DNA of 64,000 nucleotides from positions 1 to 64,000 of the forward strand of contig JAFLBM010000017.1 in assembly GCA_017303455.1 (NCBI GenBank). The letters are read 5' to 3'. The translations under genes were made by a program, and so were the position numbers. Shown here piece after piece: positions 1 to 9,471 of this stretch. This DNA is from Chitinophagales bacterium. GTDB taxonomy: Bacteria; Bacteroidota; Bacteroidia; Chitinophagales; Chitinophagaceae. The notes beneath the pieces are model-generated. The model was given only the letters and a program-made list of their open reading frames with translations. It did not search any database and was not told the origin of the DNA. Numbering within the stretch: the stretch's first letter is position 1; every line of letters begins with the position of its first letter.

Positions 1-315
1 GTGGCACGTGAACTGGGTTCAGAACGTCGCAAGACAGTTCGGTCCCTATCTGTGGTGGGCGCAAGTAAATTGAGAGGACATGACCTTAGTACGAGAGGAC
101 CGGGTCGTACGTACCGCTGGTGTATCAGTTGTGCCGCCAGGTGCAATGCTGAGTAGCTATGTACGGACAGGATAAACGCTGAAAGCATCTAAGCGTGAAA
201 CCTTCCTCAAGATGAGTTTACTTTTAAGGGTCGTCAGAGACTATGACGTTGATAGGCTACAGGTGTAAAGTTGGTAACAGCAAAGCCGAGTAGTACTAAT
301 TGCCCGTACGCTTTA
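1..315 (+). rRNA. rrl: 23S ribosomal RNA, 3' end (partial)
   Basis: This is the last ~315 bases of a 23S rRNA gene; the rest lies left of the window. The sarcin-ricin loop (AGTACGAGAGGACC, from position 88) is intact, and the domain VI sequence continues to the closing strand near 300-315. The 3' boundary is estimated from where conserved sequence gives way to an AT-rich spacer. The 5S gene follows about 120 bases on, as in a normal rRNA operon. Confidence 0.97.
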
Positions 316-353
316 ATTTTTTTTAATTAGATACTATCTAACATTTCCAATAT

Positions 354-388
354 GTAATTTATTAGCTATTAGCTAATGGGTTAGTTAT
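354..388. repeat. Heptad-period tract in the 23S-5S spacer
   Basis: The spacer holds successive 7-base units: GTAATTT, ATTAGCT, ATTAGCT, AATGGGT and TAGTTAT. Two units are identical and the rest are diverged. It is one of several tracts of the same period in this window. Function unknown; it may simply be repetitive spacer. Confidence 0.5.
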
Positions 389-433
389 GAACATTACTGT
401 TCAAAACAGTCCAGAAGCTAATTGTTTTAAGAT

Positions 434-547
434 CTTATGGTGGTTTTGCCGAGGGTGTTCACCTCTTCCCATACCGAACAGAGAAGTTAAGTCCCTCATG
501 GCCGATGGTACTGCACCACAATGCGGGAGAGTAGGTAGCTGCCATAT
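434..547 (+). rRNA. rrf: 5S ribosomal RNA
   Basis: A complete 5S rRNA of about 112 bases. The ends pair as helix I (TATGGTGG near the start against CTGCCATA at the end), and the conserved internal stretch CCCATACCGAACAGAGAAG is present. Ends are set by the terminal helix and are accurate to a few bases. It follows the 23S gene and ends just before an intrinsic terminator. Confidence 0.95.
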
Positions 548-552
548 TTATT

Positions 553-591
553 AAAAAAGCCTTTCAGTTTTACTGGGAGGCTTTTTTGTTT
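553..591 (+). terminator. Intrinsic terminator of the rRNA operon
   Basis: A 16-bp stem (AAAAAAGCCTTTCAGT paired with ACTGGGAGGCTTTTTT, one G-T pair) has a TTT loop and runs into a T-rich tail. It begins six bases after the 5S gene. Confidence 0.9.
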
Positions 592-625
592 TATTCCCAT
601 TTTCATTAACCTTTGTCCGCTATAC

Positions 626-1840
626 ATGTCCCGGAACGAACGCATCATATTAATTCTTCTTGCTGCACTCAACTTTACGCATATCCTCGACTTCATGATC
701 ATGATGCCCCTGGGTAATTTCCTGATCGAGAATTTTGGCATCAGCACTTTGCAGTTTAGTATCCTGGTGGGTTCCTATTCCATAGCAGCCTTTTTCTCCG
801 GGTTAGGAATTGCATTGTTTACGGATAAATTTGACCGAAAGAAGTCGCTGTTGTTCGCTTATGTGGGTTTTGTACTTGGGACGATTGCCTGCGGGCTCGC
901 TTCCTCCTATGGTCTTCTCTTGGCCGCACGGGTAGTAGCGGGTCTTTTCGGCGGTGTAATAGGTGCCCAGGTACTGGCAATAGTGGCCGATATGTTTGTG
1001 TATGAAAGACGGGGAAGGGCTATGGGAATTGTTATGGGTGGTTTTGCTGCCGCTTCAATTATCGGAGTACCCCTGGCATTAAAAATGACTTCGATTTTCC
1101 GCGAAGACTGGCATGTGCCATTTTTAATGATCGGGGGACTTGGTATTACTTTAATACCCCTGGTCATCCGGACCATTCCAAGTATGAGCGGTCATATCAA
1201 GCAGCAAAAGACAGGTGAATCTCCCTTCCACGCATTGATCACGGTTTGTAAAGTGCCTGAACAACGATCTGCATTGATATTTTCAGGTTTGCTGATGATG
1301 GGGCACTTTCTGATCATCCCCTTCATTAACCCTTACCTGGAATTTAATAAAGGTTTTTCAACTGATCATACCCCCTGGATCTATTTAGTGGGCGGATTAG
1401 CTTCTATGTTCGCAGCGATTTATCTTGGAAAAATGGCTGATAAAAAAGGCAAGCTTGTTGTTTTCTCTGTTTCGGTTTTTCTTTCACTTTTTATGGTACT
1501 GATCATTACCCGTATGCCCAATGTCCCTTTTGGTATAGTCCTTCTTTTCTTCGGAATCTGGTTCATGGTGGCCACCGGTCGTATAGTAACAGCACAGGCC
1601 ATGATCAGTGAAGTGGTAACACCATCCCAACGGGGAAGTTTTATGAGTGTAAATGGAAGTGTGCAGCAATTAGGCAGCGGACTTGCAGCACTCTGCTCCG
1701 GAGCTATCGTTTACACAGACAAAGCGGGCAGGATACACAACTACGATTGGGTCGGGTATTTCAGTATTCTTGTATTGCTGGTAAGCCTTCTATTTGGCCG
1801 GGCCATATTCAAAAAAATGGATTCACAAGAATCTCACTGA
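626..1840 (+). CDS. MFS transporter (drug:H+ antiporter-like)
   Basis: A 404-residue inner-membrane protein of the major facilitator superfamily. It has the expected length for 12 transmembrane helices, and hydrophobic segments run almost continuously from residue 7. The loop between helices 2 and 3 reads FTDKFDRKKSLLF, the usual MFS motif A (GxxxDRxGR-like). The second half carries a matching loop, LGKMADKKGKLV. The overall type resembles AraJ/YdhP-like efflux permeases, so export of a small molecule is likely, but the substrate cannot be told. It stands alone between the rRNA terminator and a convergent peptidase gene whose stop lies four bases away. Confidence 0.9.
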   Translation: MSRNERIILILLAALNFTHILDFMIMMPLGNFLIENFGISTLQFSILVGSYSIAAFFSGLGIALFTDKFDRKKSLLFAYVGFVLGTIACGLASSYGLLLAARVVAGLFGGVIGAQVLAIVADMFVYERRGRAMGIVMGGFAAASIIGVPLALKMTSIFREDWHVPFLMIGGLGITLIPLVIRTIPSMSGHIKQQKTGESPFHALITVCKVPEQRSALIFSGLLMMGHFLIIPFINPYLEFNKGFSTDHTPWIYLVGGLASMFAAIYLGKMADKKGKLVVFSVSVFLSLFMVLIITRMPNVPFGIVLLFFGIWFMVATGRIVTAQAMISEVVTPSQRGSFMSVNGSVQQLGSGLAALCSGAIVYTDKAGRIHNYDWVGYFSILVLLVSLLFGRAIFKKMDSQESH

Positions 1841-1844
1841 TCAT

Positions 1845-3572
1845 TTACTTTACTACACGGAAAACCGGGTACCTCATATGTGCCGGTTCATACCATTGTG
1901 AATTTTGGTACACAAAATTTAACTGTGCTCTTCCATCTTTTGCAAACAGGGTATCCGTTTTTCTTTTTTCTTCCAGTTTCAGCCGGAGATCAGGGTTTGA
2001 TTGCAGATGAGCAGCAGCTATATCTTCAAATGCATAGGCAGAATATCCTTCTTTTTGCCCCAGTACCGCATCGAAATAATTCCAGGCAAAATAGGAGTCC
2101 TCGGCCTGTGGTTCCAGTGTTTCTATTAAAAAGCGGTTAGCCACCTGGTTAAGCGGAATATACCAATCTCCTTTTTTGAAAACTATTTTCTGCATACTGC
2201 TGCTTGTCTTTACATCAGTATTGAGGTGGTGCATTTCATATTGGCGGGGTAACGTTTTATAATCTTCGATCTTATATACTTCCACTTCAATGAGTGAGTC
2301 TTTTTTCAGTTGGGTCATATGAACTTTATTGAGCTTCAGCAATTCAATTACTTTCCACCAACCTTGCGGGATGATATAGGCTTTAGGTTTTTGGACAACC
2401 GATTTCACAGGAAAGTAATTAAAGATCGGGATCGTTTTTTCAAAAGGTTTATTCCTGTCATAGTATAACCTCGGTAAACCAGAAACTTCGCTGGGCTTGC
2501 GACCGGACTCAAATCCTTTGTACAATACTTCTTTGAATTTCGACCGGTCCAATGACCAGCTGATGGGAAAATCGGCCTGTGTTTTAATGGAGTTTTTTGT
2601 CATATCCCGAAGATCTTTTATCCTGGCACTATTGGCACTTGTGAACTCGATGAAGCTTTTCATTAACTCATAAGTTGCCATGACCCTTTTGTCATACGAC
2701 TTCAGCATATGCGTTTCTGGTACAAAGGAGAATGTATGCCAGAGTGCTGCATAACCGCTGGCATAACGGGGGCCATCCCAGTATTCAGGCCAGCCGTTTT
2801 CAGGTTTATCACCAAAGGAATTAACGTAGGGGATCATATCATATCCCTTATTCTTCATGGAGGAATACAGAGCGGGTTCAAATTCTTTCTCGAGGTAATC
2901 ACCCATTACGCCGCCTAACTTATTATGCTGTGTTGTTAATAAGGTCATCACATGCTGGTAATCGGCTCCATTGCTTACATGATTATCTACAAAAACATCC
3001 GGATCGGTCAAATGAAATATTTCGGTAAAGGCCCTTGCATCTTTTGAATCGCATTTGATGAAATCACGGTTGAGATCAAGATTCTGGGAGTTGCCCCGGA
3101 ATCCAAATTCTTCAGGTCCATTTTGGTCAACACGATAGTTATTGCTCCTGTTGAGGCAGCCACCGATATTATAAACAGGAATAAATGCCAGTACAATATT
3201 ATCCGCAATCTTGTATTTATTGGAAACAATATCCCTTACGAGTAACATGCTGGCATCGATACCATCAGGTTCGCCGGGATGAATACCATTATTAATAAGA
3301 ATGATCCGTTTGTTATTCTTGCGGATATGCTCAAAGTTATAATCACCGTTATTGGATACTACCACCAGGTGCAGCGGGTACCCGGCATCTGTCATGCCCA
3401 TGGTCAGCATCTTTACTTTGCCGGATTGCTGATCCAGTTTCTGCCACCAGTCAATGATCTCAAAATAGGTGGGAGTTTCTTTACCACCGGATCTTTCAAA
3501 CCGGGTTGAAAGATTTTGGGAATTGGAAGCAAGTGATAGAAGCAGAAGAAGTGATGCAATTAGTTTTCTCAT
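1845..3572 (-). CDS. M14 family zinc carboxypeptidase, secreted
   Basis: 575 residues from the ATG at 3572, chosen because it starts a clean signal peptide (MRKLIASLLLLLSLASNSQ). The in-frame upstream codons would add 21 residues before it. The M14 zinc site is visible: H98 and E101 in NGIHPGEPDG, and the third ligand H198 in DNHVSNG. The NLDLNRD stretch is also typical. The protein should remove or process C-terminal residues of peptides in the periplasm or outside the cell. The C-terminal 200 residues are not recognised. No partner genes: it lies between the convergent MFS gene and the rpsT terminator. Another M14 protein lies at 21557. Confidence 0.88.
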   Translation of the reverse strand: MRKLIASLLLLLSLASNSQNLSTRFERSGGKETPTYFEIIDWWQKLDQQSGKVKMLTMGMTDAGYPLHLVVVSNNGDYNFEHIRKNNKRIILINNGIHPGEPDGIDASMLLVRDIVSNKYKIADNIVLAFIPVYNIGGCLNRSNNYRVDQNGPEEFGFRGNSQNLDLNRDFIKCDSKDARAFTEIFHLTDPDVFVDNHVSNGADYQHVMTLLTTQHNKLGGVMGDYLEKEFEPALYSSMKNKGYDMIPYVNSFGDKPENGWPEYWDGPRYASGYAALWHTFSFVPETHMLKSYDKRVMATYELMKSFIEFTSANSARIKDLRDMTKNSIKTQADFPISWSLDRSKFKEVLYKGFESGRKPSEVSGLPRLYYDRNKPFEKTIPIFNYFPVKSVVQKPKAYIIPQGWWKVIELLKLNKVHMTQLKKDSLIEVEVYKIEDYKTLPRQYEMHHLNTDVKTSSSMQKIVFKKGDWYIPLNQVANRFLIETLEPQAEDSYFAWNYFDAVLGQKEGYSAYAFEDIAAAHLQSNPDLRLKLEEKRKTDTLFAKDGRAQLNFVYQNSQWYEPAHMRYPVFRVVK

Positions 3573-3621
3573 GATAATTGATTGAGATAAATAGAGCGGT
3601 TGGTTTTGGCCTGTGCAGTAA

Positions 3622-3656
3622 AAATAAAAAGGCATCCTGATTAAAGGATGCCTTTC
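3622..3656 (-). terminator. Intrinsic terminator of rpsT
   Basis: On the minus strand AAAGGCATCCT pairs with AGGATGCCTTT, followed by TTATTTTTAC. It lies 20 bases past the rpsT stop codon and upstream of the M14 gene. Confidence 0.88.
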
Positions 3657-3676
3657 AAATAATTTATACCAACAAC

Positions 3677-3937
3677 TTATTTAGCTGCTGAAGCTGCGTT
3701 AGCTTTTCTTGCTAATTTGCTCTTCAGGTTAGAAGCTTTGTTCTTATGGATAACCCCACGTTTAGCTAATTTGTCGATCATACCGGCAACTTCAGGGAAT
3801 TTCTCCGCCATTTCCTTTCCTTTTGCTGCTTTCAGGTCACGGATGGCATTACGGGTGGTTTTGCCATTGTATTTGTTTCTTTCCCGGCGTTTAGCAGCCT
3901 GACGTACATCTTTTTTTGTTGCCTTGTGATTAGCCAT
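3677..3937 (-). CDS. rpsT: 30S ribosomal protein S20
   Basis: An 86-residue, lysine- and alanine-rich protein matching S20 over its whole length. It begins MANHKATKKDVRQAAKRRERN, keeps the NKYNGKTTRNAIRDLK segment, and ends in the usual alanine-rich tail. S20 binds 16S rRNA in the small subunit and is a primary assembly protein. It is monocistronic, with its own promoter (about 22 bases upstream) and a strong terminator. Confidence 0.97.
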   Translation of the reverse strand: MANHKATKKDVRQAAKRRERNKYNGKTTRNAIRDLKAAKGKEMAEKFPEVAGMIDKLAKRGVIHKNKASNLKSKLARKANAASAAK

Positions 3938-3958
3938 CTATATCAATTTTAAGGACGG

Positions 3959-3990
3959 CAAAGGTAAGGCCGGAGGCCTTATTCACCAAA
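3959..3990 (-). promoter_or_regulatory. Bacteroidota-type promoter of rpsT
   Basis: On the minus strand TTTG (3990-3987) is followed after 20 bases by TACCTTTG (3966-3959). This matches the phylum's TTTG-N19-TAnnTTTG promoter well and lies 22 bases before the rpsT ATG. Confidence 0.75.
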
Positions 3991-4044
3991 TTTCAGGGAA
4001 GTTTATTCCAAAAAAGCCGGATAGCGGACCGGAGCCTGAACGGA

Positions 4045-4067
4045 GCCTGCCTACCGGACAGGCAGGC
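4045..4067. repeat. Palindromic repeat, GCCTGCCT / AGGCAGGC
   Basis: Perfect 8-bp arms around a 7-base centre (ACCGGAC), in the rpsT-sucA intergenic region. Related palindromes occur at 8899-8919 (inside a gene) and 24219-24234. A short direct repeat, CGGAGCCTG, precedes it twice. Confidence 0.7.
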
Positions 4068-4202
4068 GTCGCAAGGGACGGTGCCCAAAGATATGCTGCT
4101 GGACCACAAGGCTTTCTAAAACCCTCATAATGAGCCCGGATTTTCAGTTTTTTCAGCGATATTTGTGCCCCTGATTTCACCAACTTCCTAATTCCTGTTT
4201 TC

Positions 4203-6959
4203 ATGAAGGATTTCTCCTATATCACTAATTCCCATCCCGGTTTTATTGAAAACCTGTACCAGGATTTCGTAAAGGATCCCAACAGTATTGACCCCGAACT
4301 CAAGAAATTTTTTGAAGGTTTTGATTATGCTATTGGTGCCGGAAAAACGGAATTGAATGGTCATGCACCCGCAGCAACGACTACAAGTGTTACCAGCAGT
4401 GATGGTATTGACTGGAAAAAAGAACTGGGTGTTTACCGGATGATCCTTGGCTACAGGAATAAAGGTCACCTGATCGCTAAGACAAACCCTATCCGGGAAA
4501 GAAGGGATAGGGATGCTAATTTGAACCTGGCTTTTTTTGGATTGGAAGAAGCTGACCTGAACAAAACATTTTATGTTGGTGAAAGATTGGGACTTGGAGC
4601 CACTAGTCTTCAAACTATATTAAATCATCTTCAAACCATCTATGCCAATCATGTTGGTATTGAATTCAAATATATCAGCAACCAGCAAAAAGTAAACTGG
4701 CTGACGGAGGAAATGGAGAAGAAATTTTCTGCTCCCTTATCGTTAGCCAAACGGAAAAGAATACTGGAGAAACTGAACCAGGGGGTGATGTTTGAAAAAT
4801 TCCTGCATACCAAGTATGTAGGGCAAAAAAGATTTTCCTTAGAAGGCGGCGAAACAACAATTGCTGCGCTGGATGCCATCATCAACACAGCAGCAGATAA
4901 TGAAGTGAACGAAGTGGTGATCGGCATGGCCCACCGCGGAAGGCTGAATGTGCTGGCCAATATCATGGGCAAAACATATGAGCAGATATTCAGTGAATTT
5001 GAAGGAACAGCCAAGCGGGATCAAACCATGGGAAGCGGTGATGTGAAATATCATATGGGTTATGGAAGTGAACTGCAAACCATGAATGATAAAACCATTC
5101 ACCTGAAGCTGATGCCGAATCCTTCGCACCTGGAAGCGGTGAACCCGGTGGTGGTTGGTTTTGCGAGGGCAAAGGCGGATGTGTTGTATAAAAGTGATTT
5201 TGATAAGATATTACCAATACTGATCCATGGTGATGCTTCGGTGGCTGGCCAGGGAATTGTGTATGAAGTACTGCAGATGAGTGATCTCGAAGGTTACTAT
5301 ACCGGTGGCACTATTCATTTTGTGATCAATAACCAGATCGGTTTTACCACCGACTTTGATGATGCAAGAAGTTCTGATTATTGCACTTCACTGGCCGCAG
5401 CCATACAGGCACCGGTATTCCATGTAAATGGCGATGACCCCGAAGCCGTAGTGAAATGCGTGGAGATTGCCACCCGTTACCGCCAGAAATTCAATAGTGA
5501 TGTGTTTATTGATATGGTTTGCTACCGCCGTCATGGGCACAATGAAGGCGACGATCCTAAATTCACACAGCCACACTTGTATGCACTGATTGATAAGCAT
5601 CCGAACCCGAGAGAAGTGTATGTAAAATACTTGCTGGAAAACGGAGAACCCGATGCGCAGGAACTGGCTAAGGAAATGGAAAAGAAATTCTGGGCAGACC
5701 TGCAGGAAAGATTGGATGAAGTGAAACAAAATCCATTACCTTATCATTACCAGCAACCGGAATTATGGTGGAAGAGTTTACGTCATGCGACAGAAGGAGA
5801 TTTTGATCAGTCACCTGTAACGGCTATTACGGAAGCTAATTTCAAGAAGGTATTCACTGCCATGATGCAATGGCCCGGAGATTTCAAGCCCTTGCGGAAA
5901 GTGGAAAAGATATTGCAGGATAAAATAAAATTATTCGAGACAGAAAATAAAGTGGATTGGGCTACGGGTGAATTATTAGCCTATGGCAGTTTGTTGCAGG
6001 AAGGCAAAGATGTACGCATGAGCGGACAGGATGTTCGCCGCGGCACTTTCTCCCACCGCCATGCCGTATTGAGAGATGAGAATACCGATAAGCCCTATAA
6101 CCGGTTAGACAATATTCCCGATGCAACGGGGAAGTTCCGTATCTATAATTCCCTGTTGAGTGAATATGGTGTGCTGGGTTTTGAATATGGCTATTCATTA
6201 GCCAATCCATTGGCATTGACTTTATGGGAAGCACAGTTTGGTGATTTTGTAAACGGTGCACAGACCATGATCGACCAGTTTATTTCTGCCGGCGAACAGA
6301 AATGGAACCGGATGTCGGGTGTAACGATGCTATTGCCGCATGGATATGAAGGACAGGGACCCGAACACAGCAGTGCCAGGATGGAACGTTTCCTGCAACA
6401 GTGTGCCGAGCTGAATATGGTAATTACTAACATTACAACAGCCGCTAATTTCTTCCATGCGCTACGAAGACAATTGGCATGGCCTTTCCGGAAACCATTG
6501 ATCAATTTTTCACCGAAAGCTAATCTCCGGCATGCGGGGACTTATTCAAGGATTGAAGAATTTACAACCGGTGGTTTCAAAGAAGTGATTGATGATGCTA
6601 CTGCTGATGCAGCCAGGGTCAGTAAAGTATTATTCTGCAGCGGCAAGATCTATTTTGACATGGCCGAACGCCAGCAGAAAGAAGGAAGAACAGATATTGC
6701 GATCATACGGGTGGAACAAATATACCCGCTGCCTTATAAACAACTGGAAACGCTGTACCAGAAATACAGCAAAGCCACCTGGTTCTGGGTACAGGAAGAA
6801 CCGTTGAACATGGGTGCCGCATCTTTCCTGCAAATGAACCTCAAGAGTATAAACTATGGGGTGATCAGCCGTCAGCCATCAGCTTCTACTGCAACGGGCT
6901 ATAATAAAGTGCACCAGCAGGAGCAAGGGGAAATTATAGAAACAGCATTTAGCATTTAA
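4203..6959 (+). CDS. sucA: 2-oxoglutarate dehydrogenase E1 component
   Basis: The 918-residue thiamine diphosphate-dependent E1 subunit decarboxylates 2-oxoglutarate and passes the succinyl group to the lipoyl arm of SucB (TCA cycle, cytoplasm). The length fits the family. Visible hallmarks are the N-terminal E2-binding helix ([13 protein letters not shown]), [41 protein letters not shown] and, near the C-terminus, [10 protein letters not shown]. The first ATG gives the expected N-terminus. sucB starts 25 bases downstream in the same direction, so the two form an operon. The E3 subunit is not in the window. Confidence 0.97.
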   Translation: MKDFSYITNSHPGFIENLYQDFVKDPNSIDPELKKFFEGFDYAIGAGKTELNGHAPAATTTSVTSSDGIDWKKELGVYRMILGYRNKGHLIAKTNPIRERRDRDANLNLAFFGLEEADLNKTFYVGERLGLGATSLQTILNHLQTIYANHVGIEFKYISNQQKVNWLTEEMEKKFSAPLSLAKRKRILEKLNQGVMFEKFLHTKYVGQKRFSLEGGETTIAALDAIINTAADNEVNEVVIGMAHRGRLNVLANIMGKTYEQIFSEFEGTAKRDQTMGSGDVKYHMGYGSELQTMNDKTIHLKLMPNPSHLEAVNPVVVGFARAKADVLYKSDFDKILPILIHGDASVAGQGIVYEVLQMSDLEGYYTGGTIHFVINNQIGFTTDFDDARSSDYCTSLAAAIQAPVFHVNGDDPEAVVKCVEIATRYRQKFNSDVFIDMVCYRRHGHNEGDDPKFTQPHLYALIDKHPNPREVYVKYLLENGEPDAQELAKEMEKKFWADLQERLDEVKQNPLPYHYQQPELWWKSLRHATEGDFDQSPVTAITEANFKKVFTAMMQWPGDFKPLRKVEKILQDKIKLFETENKVDWATGELLAYGSLLQEGKDVRMSGQDVRRGTFSHRHAVLRDENTDKPYNRLDNIPDATGKFRIYNSLLSEYGVLGFEYGYSLANPLALTLWEAQFGDFVNGAQTMIDQFISAGEQKWNRMSGVTMLLPHGYEGQGPEHSSARMERFLQQCAELNMVITNITTAANFFHALRRQLAWPFRKPLINFSPKANLRHAGTYSRIEEFTTGGFKEVIDDATADAARVSKVLFCSGKIYFDMAERQQKEGRTDIAIIRVEQIYPLPYKQLETLYQKYSKATWFWVQEEPLNMGAASFLQMNLKSINYGVISRQPSASTATGYNKVHQQEQGEIIETAFSI

Positions 6960-6984
6960 CTTTGAATCAGAAACGAGAATATTT

Positions 6985-8214
6985 ATGATTGATATAAAAG
7001 TACCAACAGTAGGAGAGTCGATTAGCGAAGTCACTTTATTGAAATGGAATAAGAAGGATGGGGAGTACGTGGAAAGAGATGAGGTGATTGCCGAACTGGA
7101 AAGTGAGAAAGCTACTTTTGAAGTAAATGCTGAACAGGCCGGTGTACTGAAACTGGGTTCGGTAAATGAAGGCGATACCATTAAGATCGGCGATCTGCTG
7201 GCGAGTATTGATGAGACTGCTGCAAAGCCAGCCGCAACCCCGAAAGCAGCAACTGCCAGTGCTCCTAAAACAGAGACTGCAAAACCTGCGACCACAACAG
7301 CACCTGTTACCTCTGTTCCTAATGATATCAAAGCATCTCCTGTTGCTTCAGCGATCATTGCCGATAAAAAAGTGGACCCTAAATCAGTAAAGCCAAGCGG
7401 TTACCAGGGTAAGATCATGAAGGATGATGTGCTGGCAGCTCTATCCAACCCGGGGAAGAAGGCTTTTGCGGGTGCTGAATTGTATTCCCGTAATGTCCGT
7501 ACTGAGAAGATGAGTAATCTCCGTAAAACCATTTCGAGAAGATTAGTAGAAGCAAAGAATACAACGGCCATGCTCACCACATTCAATGAAGTGGATATGG
7601 GCCGTATCATGGAAATAAGAAATAAGCACAAGGATAAGTTCAAAGAAATGCATGGTGTTGGCCTGGGCTTTATGAGCTTTTTTGCCAAAGCCTGTGCAGT
7701 GGCACTGGCCGAATGGCCATCGGTAAATGCTTATATTGATGGCGACCAACTGATCTATCATGATTATGCCGATATCAGTATTGCGGTAAGTACGCCGAGA
7801 GGATTGACGGTACCTGTTATGCGTAACGTGGAAAGCATGAGCATGGCAGATATTGAAAAGAAAGTGGTGGAACTGGCAGGCAAAGCAAGAGACAGCAAAC
7901 TGACCACCGAGGAACTGACAGGCGGCACATTCACGATCACCAATGGTGGTGTGTTTGGCTCCCTGATGAGTACCCCTATCATCAACATACCACAAAGTGC
8001 TATTCTGGGTATGCACAAAATACAGGACCGGCCGATGGTCGTAAACGGGCAAGTGGTGGTAAGACCGATGATGTACCTGGCGCTGAGTTATGATCACCGC
8101 ATTATTGATGGCCGTGAGTCAGTAAGTTTCCTGGTAAGGGTAAAAGAATTACTGGAGAATCCCGAACAATTACTGATCGGCAAAGACCCGGTAAAGATCT
8201 TGCTGGAGTTATAA
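6985..8214 (+). CDS. sucB: Dihydrolipoyl succinyltransferase (E2 of 2-oxoglutarate dehydrogenase)
   Basis: 409 residues in the standard three-part order. The lipoyl domain (1-75) has the lipoylated lysine K42 in ELESEKATF. An Ala/Pro/Thr-rich linker (about 77-110) leads to the E1/E3-binding domain (about 113-150), and the acyltransferase domain ends with the catalytic [16 protein letters not shown] motif. It moves the succinyl group from lipoamide to CoA. It follows sucA after 25 bases and is closed by an intrinsic terminator, so sucAB is a two-gene operon. Confidence 0.97.
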   Translation: MIDIKVPTVGESISEVTLLKWNKKDGEYVERDEVIAELESEKATFEVNAEQAGVLKLGSVNEGDTIKIGDLLASIDETAAKPAATPKAATASAPKTETAKPATTTAPVTSVPNDIKASPVASAIIADKKVDPKSVKPSGYQGKIMKDDVLAALSNPGKKAFAGAELYSRNVRTEKMSNLRKTISRRLVEAKNTTAMLTTFNEVDMGRIMEIRNKHKDKFKEMHGVGLGFMSFFAKACAVALAEWPSVNAYIDGDQLIYHDYADISIAVSTPRGLTVPVMRNVESMSMADIEKKVVELAGKARDSKLTTEELTGGTFTITNGGVFGSLMSTPIINIPQSAILGMHKIQDRPMVVNGQVVVRPMMYLALSYDHRIIDGRESVSFLVRVKELLENPEQLLIGKDPVKILLEL

Positions 8215-8234
8215 TGCAATAAATAAAATCTTCA

Positions 8235-8265
8235 GAGGGCTGCAAGTTGCGGCCCTTTTTGTTTT
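8235..8265 (+). terminator. Intrinsic terminator of sucAB
   Basis: AGGGCTGCAA pairs with TTGCGGCCCT around a single-base centre and is followed by TTTTTGTTTT. It starts 20 bases after the sucB stop. Confidence 0.88.
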
Positions 8266-8274
8266 CTTTGCCGG

Positions 8275-9471
8275 GTGAGCCGCTTTCATTCTTATATCAA
8301 TTCTGCGAAAGAAATTCTGCTGAACTATACCGGGGAAGAACCTTTTGGTTCTTTTATAAAAAAGTTTTTTGCAGCGAATAAAAAATATGGCTCCAGAGAC
8401 CGGAAGCAGATCAGTAATCTTTGTTATTGTTACTTCAGGCTGGGGCAAGCGGTTGCAACAATGCCGGTTGAAGAAAGAATACTGCTGGCCTTATTTCTTT
8501 GTTCAGATAAACAGGATGCAATGCTGGAGGCACTAAAGCCGGAATGGAACGAAAAGGTTGATTTTAATTTTGAGGATAAATGCAAAACAGCCGGTATATC
8601 CCTGCAACCTGCTGATCTTTTTCCCTGGGTTGCTGAACTGAGTGAAGAAATTAATCCCAAAGATTTCGTTTCTTCTTTTTTGGTACAACCCGACCTCTTC
8701 CTGCGAGTAAGACCTGGAAAATTTGCTGCGGTGCAGGATAAACTTCAAAAAGCAAATATTCAATTTCATAAGCTGGGCGATGACTGCCTGGCATTGCCGA
8801 ATGCTTCCGGGATTGATGATGTGATTGAGTTGAATAAAGAAACGGTGGTGCAGGATTACAGTTCACAGAGGGTGGCGGAGCTCTTGCATAACATCGAACC
8901 TGCCTGGCCGGCAGGCAGGCCCCAAACACCGAACGACAAACTTTCTGTTTGGGACTGTTGTGCTGCCAGTGGGGGTAAGACCATCATGTTATATGATCAT
9001 AATAGCAATATTGATCTTACCGTATCAGACATCAGGGAGTCTATTTTGGCAAACCTGCGCAAACGGTTCAGCGAAGCGGGGATTAAAAAATATAAAAGTT
9101 TTGTGGCTGATCTTTCCCGGTCTGCACCTGCTATCCCCAACTCTCCGTTTGACCTTGTCGTGGCGGATGTTCCCTGTTCCGGCAGCGGCACCTGGAGCCG
9201 GACACCCGAGCAATTATTTTATTTCAATGAAATAAAGATCAGTGAGTATGCTGCATTGCAGCAACGCATAGTTGCAAATGTGCTGCCTCATTTAAAAAAA
9301 GGCGGGTATTTTCTCTATATCACCTGCTCTGTTTTCAAAAATGAGAATGAAAAAATAGTTGGCATCTTACAGGAAAAATTCAAGATGGAACTGAAAAGTA
9401 TGGAAACTTTGATAGGTTACGATAAGAAGGCAGATACGATGTTTGCGGCTTTACTGCGAAAGCCATTATAA
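8275..9471 (+). CDS. RsmB/NOP2/Sun-family RNA (cytosine-5) methyltransferase
   Basis: A 398-residue SAM-dependent rRNA m5C methyltransferase. The SAM-binding loop is CCAASGGKT (228-236). The two catalytic cysteines are C301 in DVPCSGSGTW and C351 in YITCSVF. The N-terminal half is the family's extra RNA-binding region. A GTG start is used, ten bases past the sucB terminator. A palindromic repeat is inserted in frame at 8899-8919 (about residues 209-215), just before the SAM loop. The stop overlaps the convergent subtilase stop by six bases. Whether it is RsmB or RsmF by target site cannot be decided. Confidence 0.9.
   Translation: MSRFHSYINSAKEILLNYTGEEPFGSFIKKFFAANKKYGSRDRKQISNLCYCYFRLGQAVATMPVEERILLALFLCSDKQDAMLEALKPEWNEKVDFNFEDKCKTAGISLQPADLFPWVAELSEEINPKDFVSSFLVQPDLFLRVRPGKFAAVQDKLQKANIQFHKLGDDCLALPNASGIDDVIELNKETVVQDYSSQRVAELLHNIEPAWPAGRPQTPNDKLSVWDCCAASGGKTIMLYDHNSNIDLTVSDIRESILANLRKRFSEAGIKKYKSFVADLSRSAPAIPNSPFDLVVADVPCSGSGTWSRTPEQLFYFNEIKISEYAALQQRIVANVLPHLKKGGYFLYITCSVFKNENEKIVGILQEKFKMELKSMETLIGYDKKADTMFAALLRKPL
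8899..8919. repeat. Palindromic repeat inside a coding region
   Basis: CCTGCCT and AGGCAGG surround a 7-base centre (GGCCGGC). It is the same type as the intergenic palindrome at 4045-4067, but here it is read in frame (PAWPAGR) in the methyltransferase gene. Confidence 0.7.

Noticed and set aside
3983..4204. 73-residue minus-strand frame between rpsT and sucA
   Set aside because: It runs through the palindromic repeat, has no family character and overlaps the rpsT promoter region.
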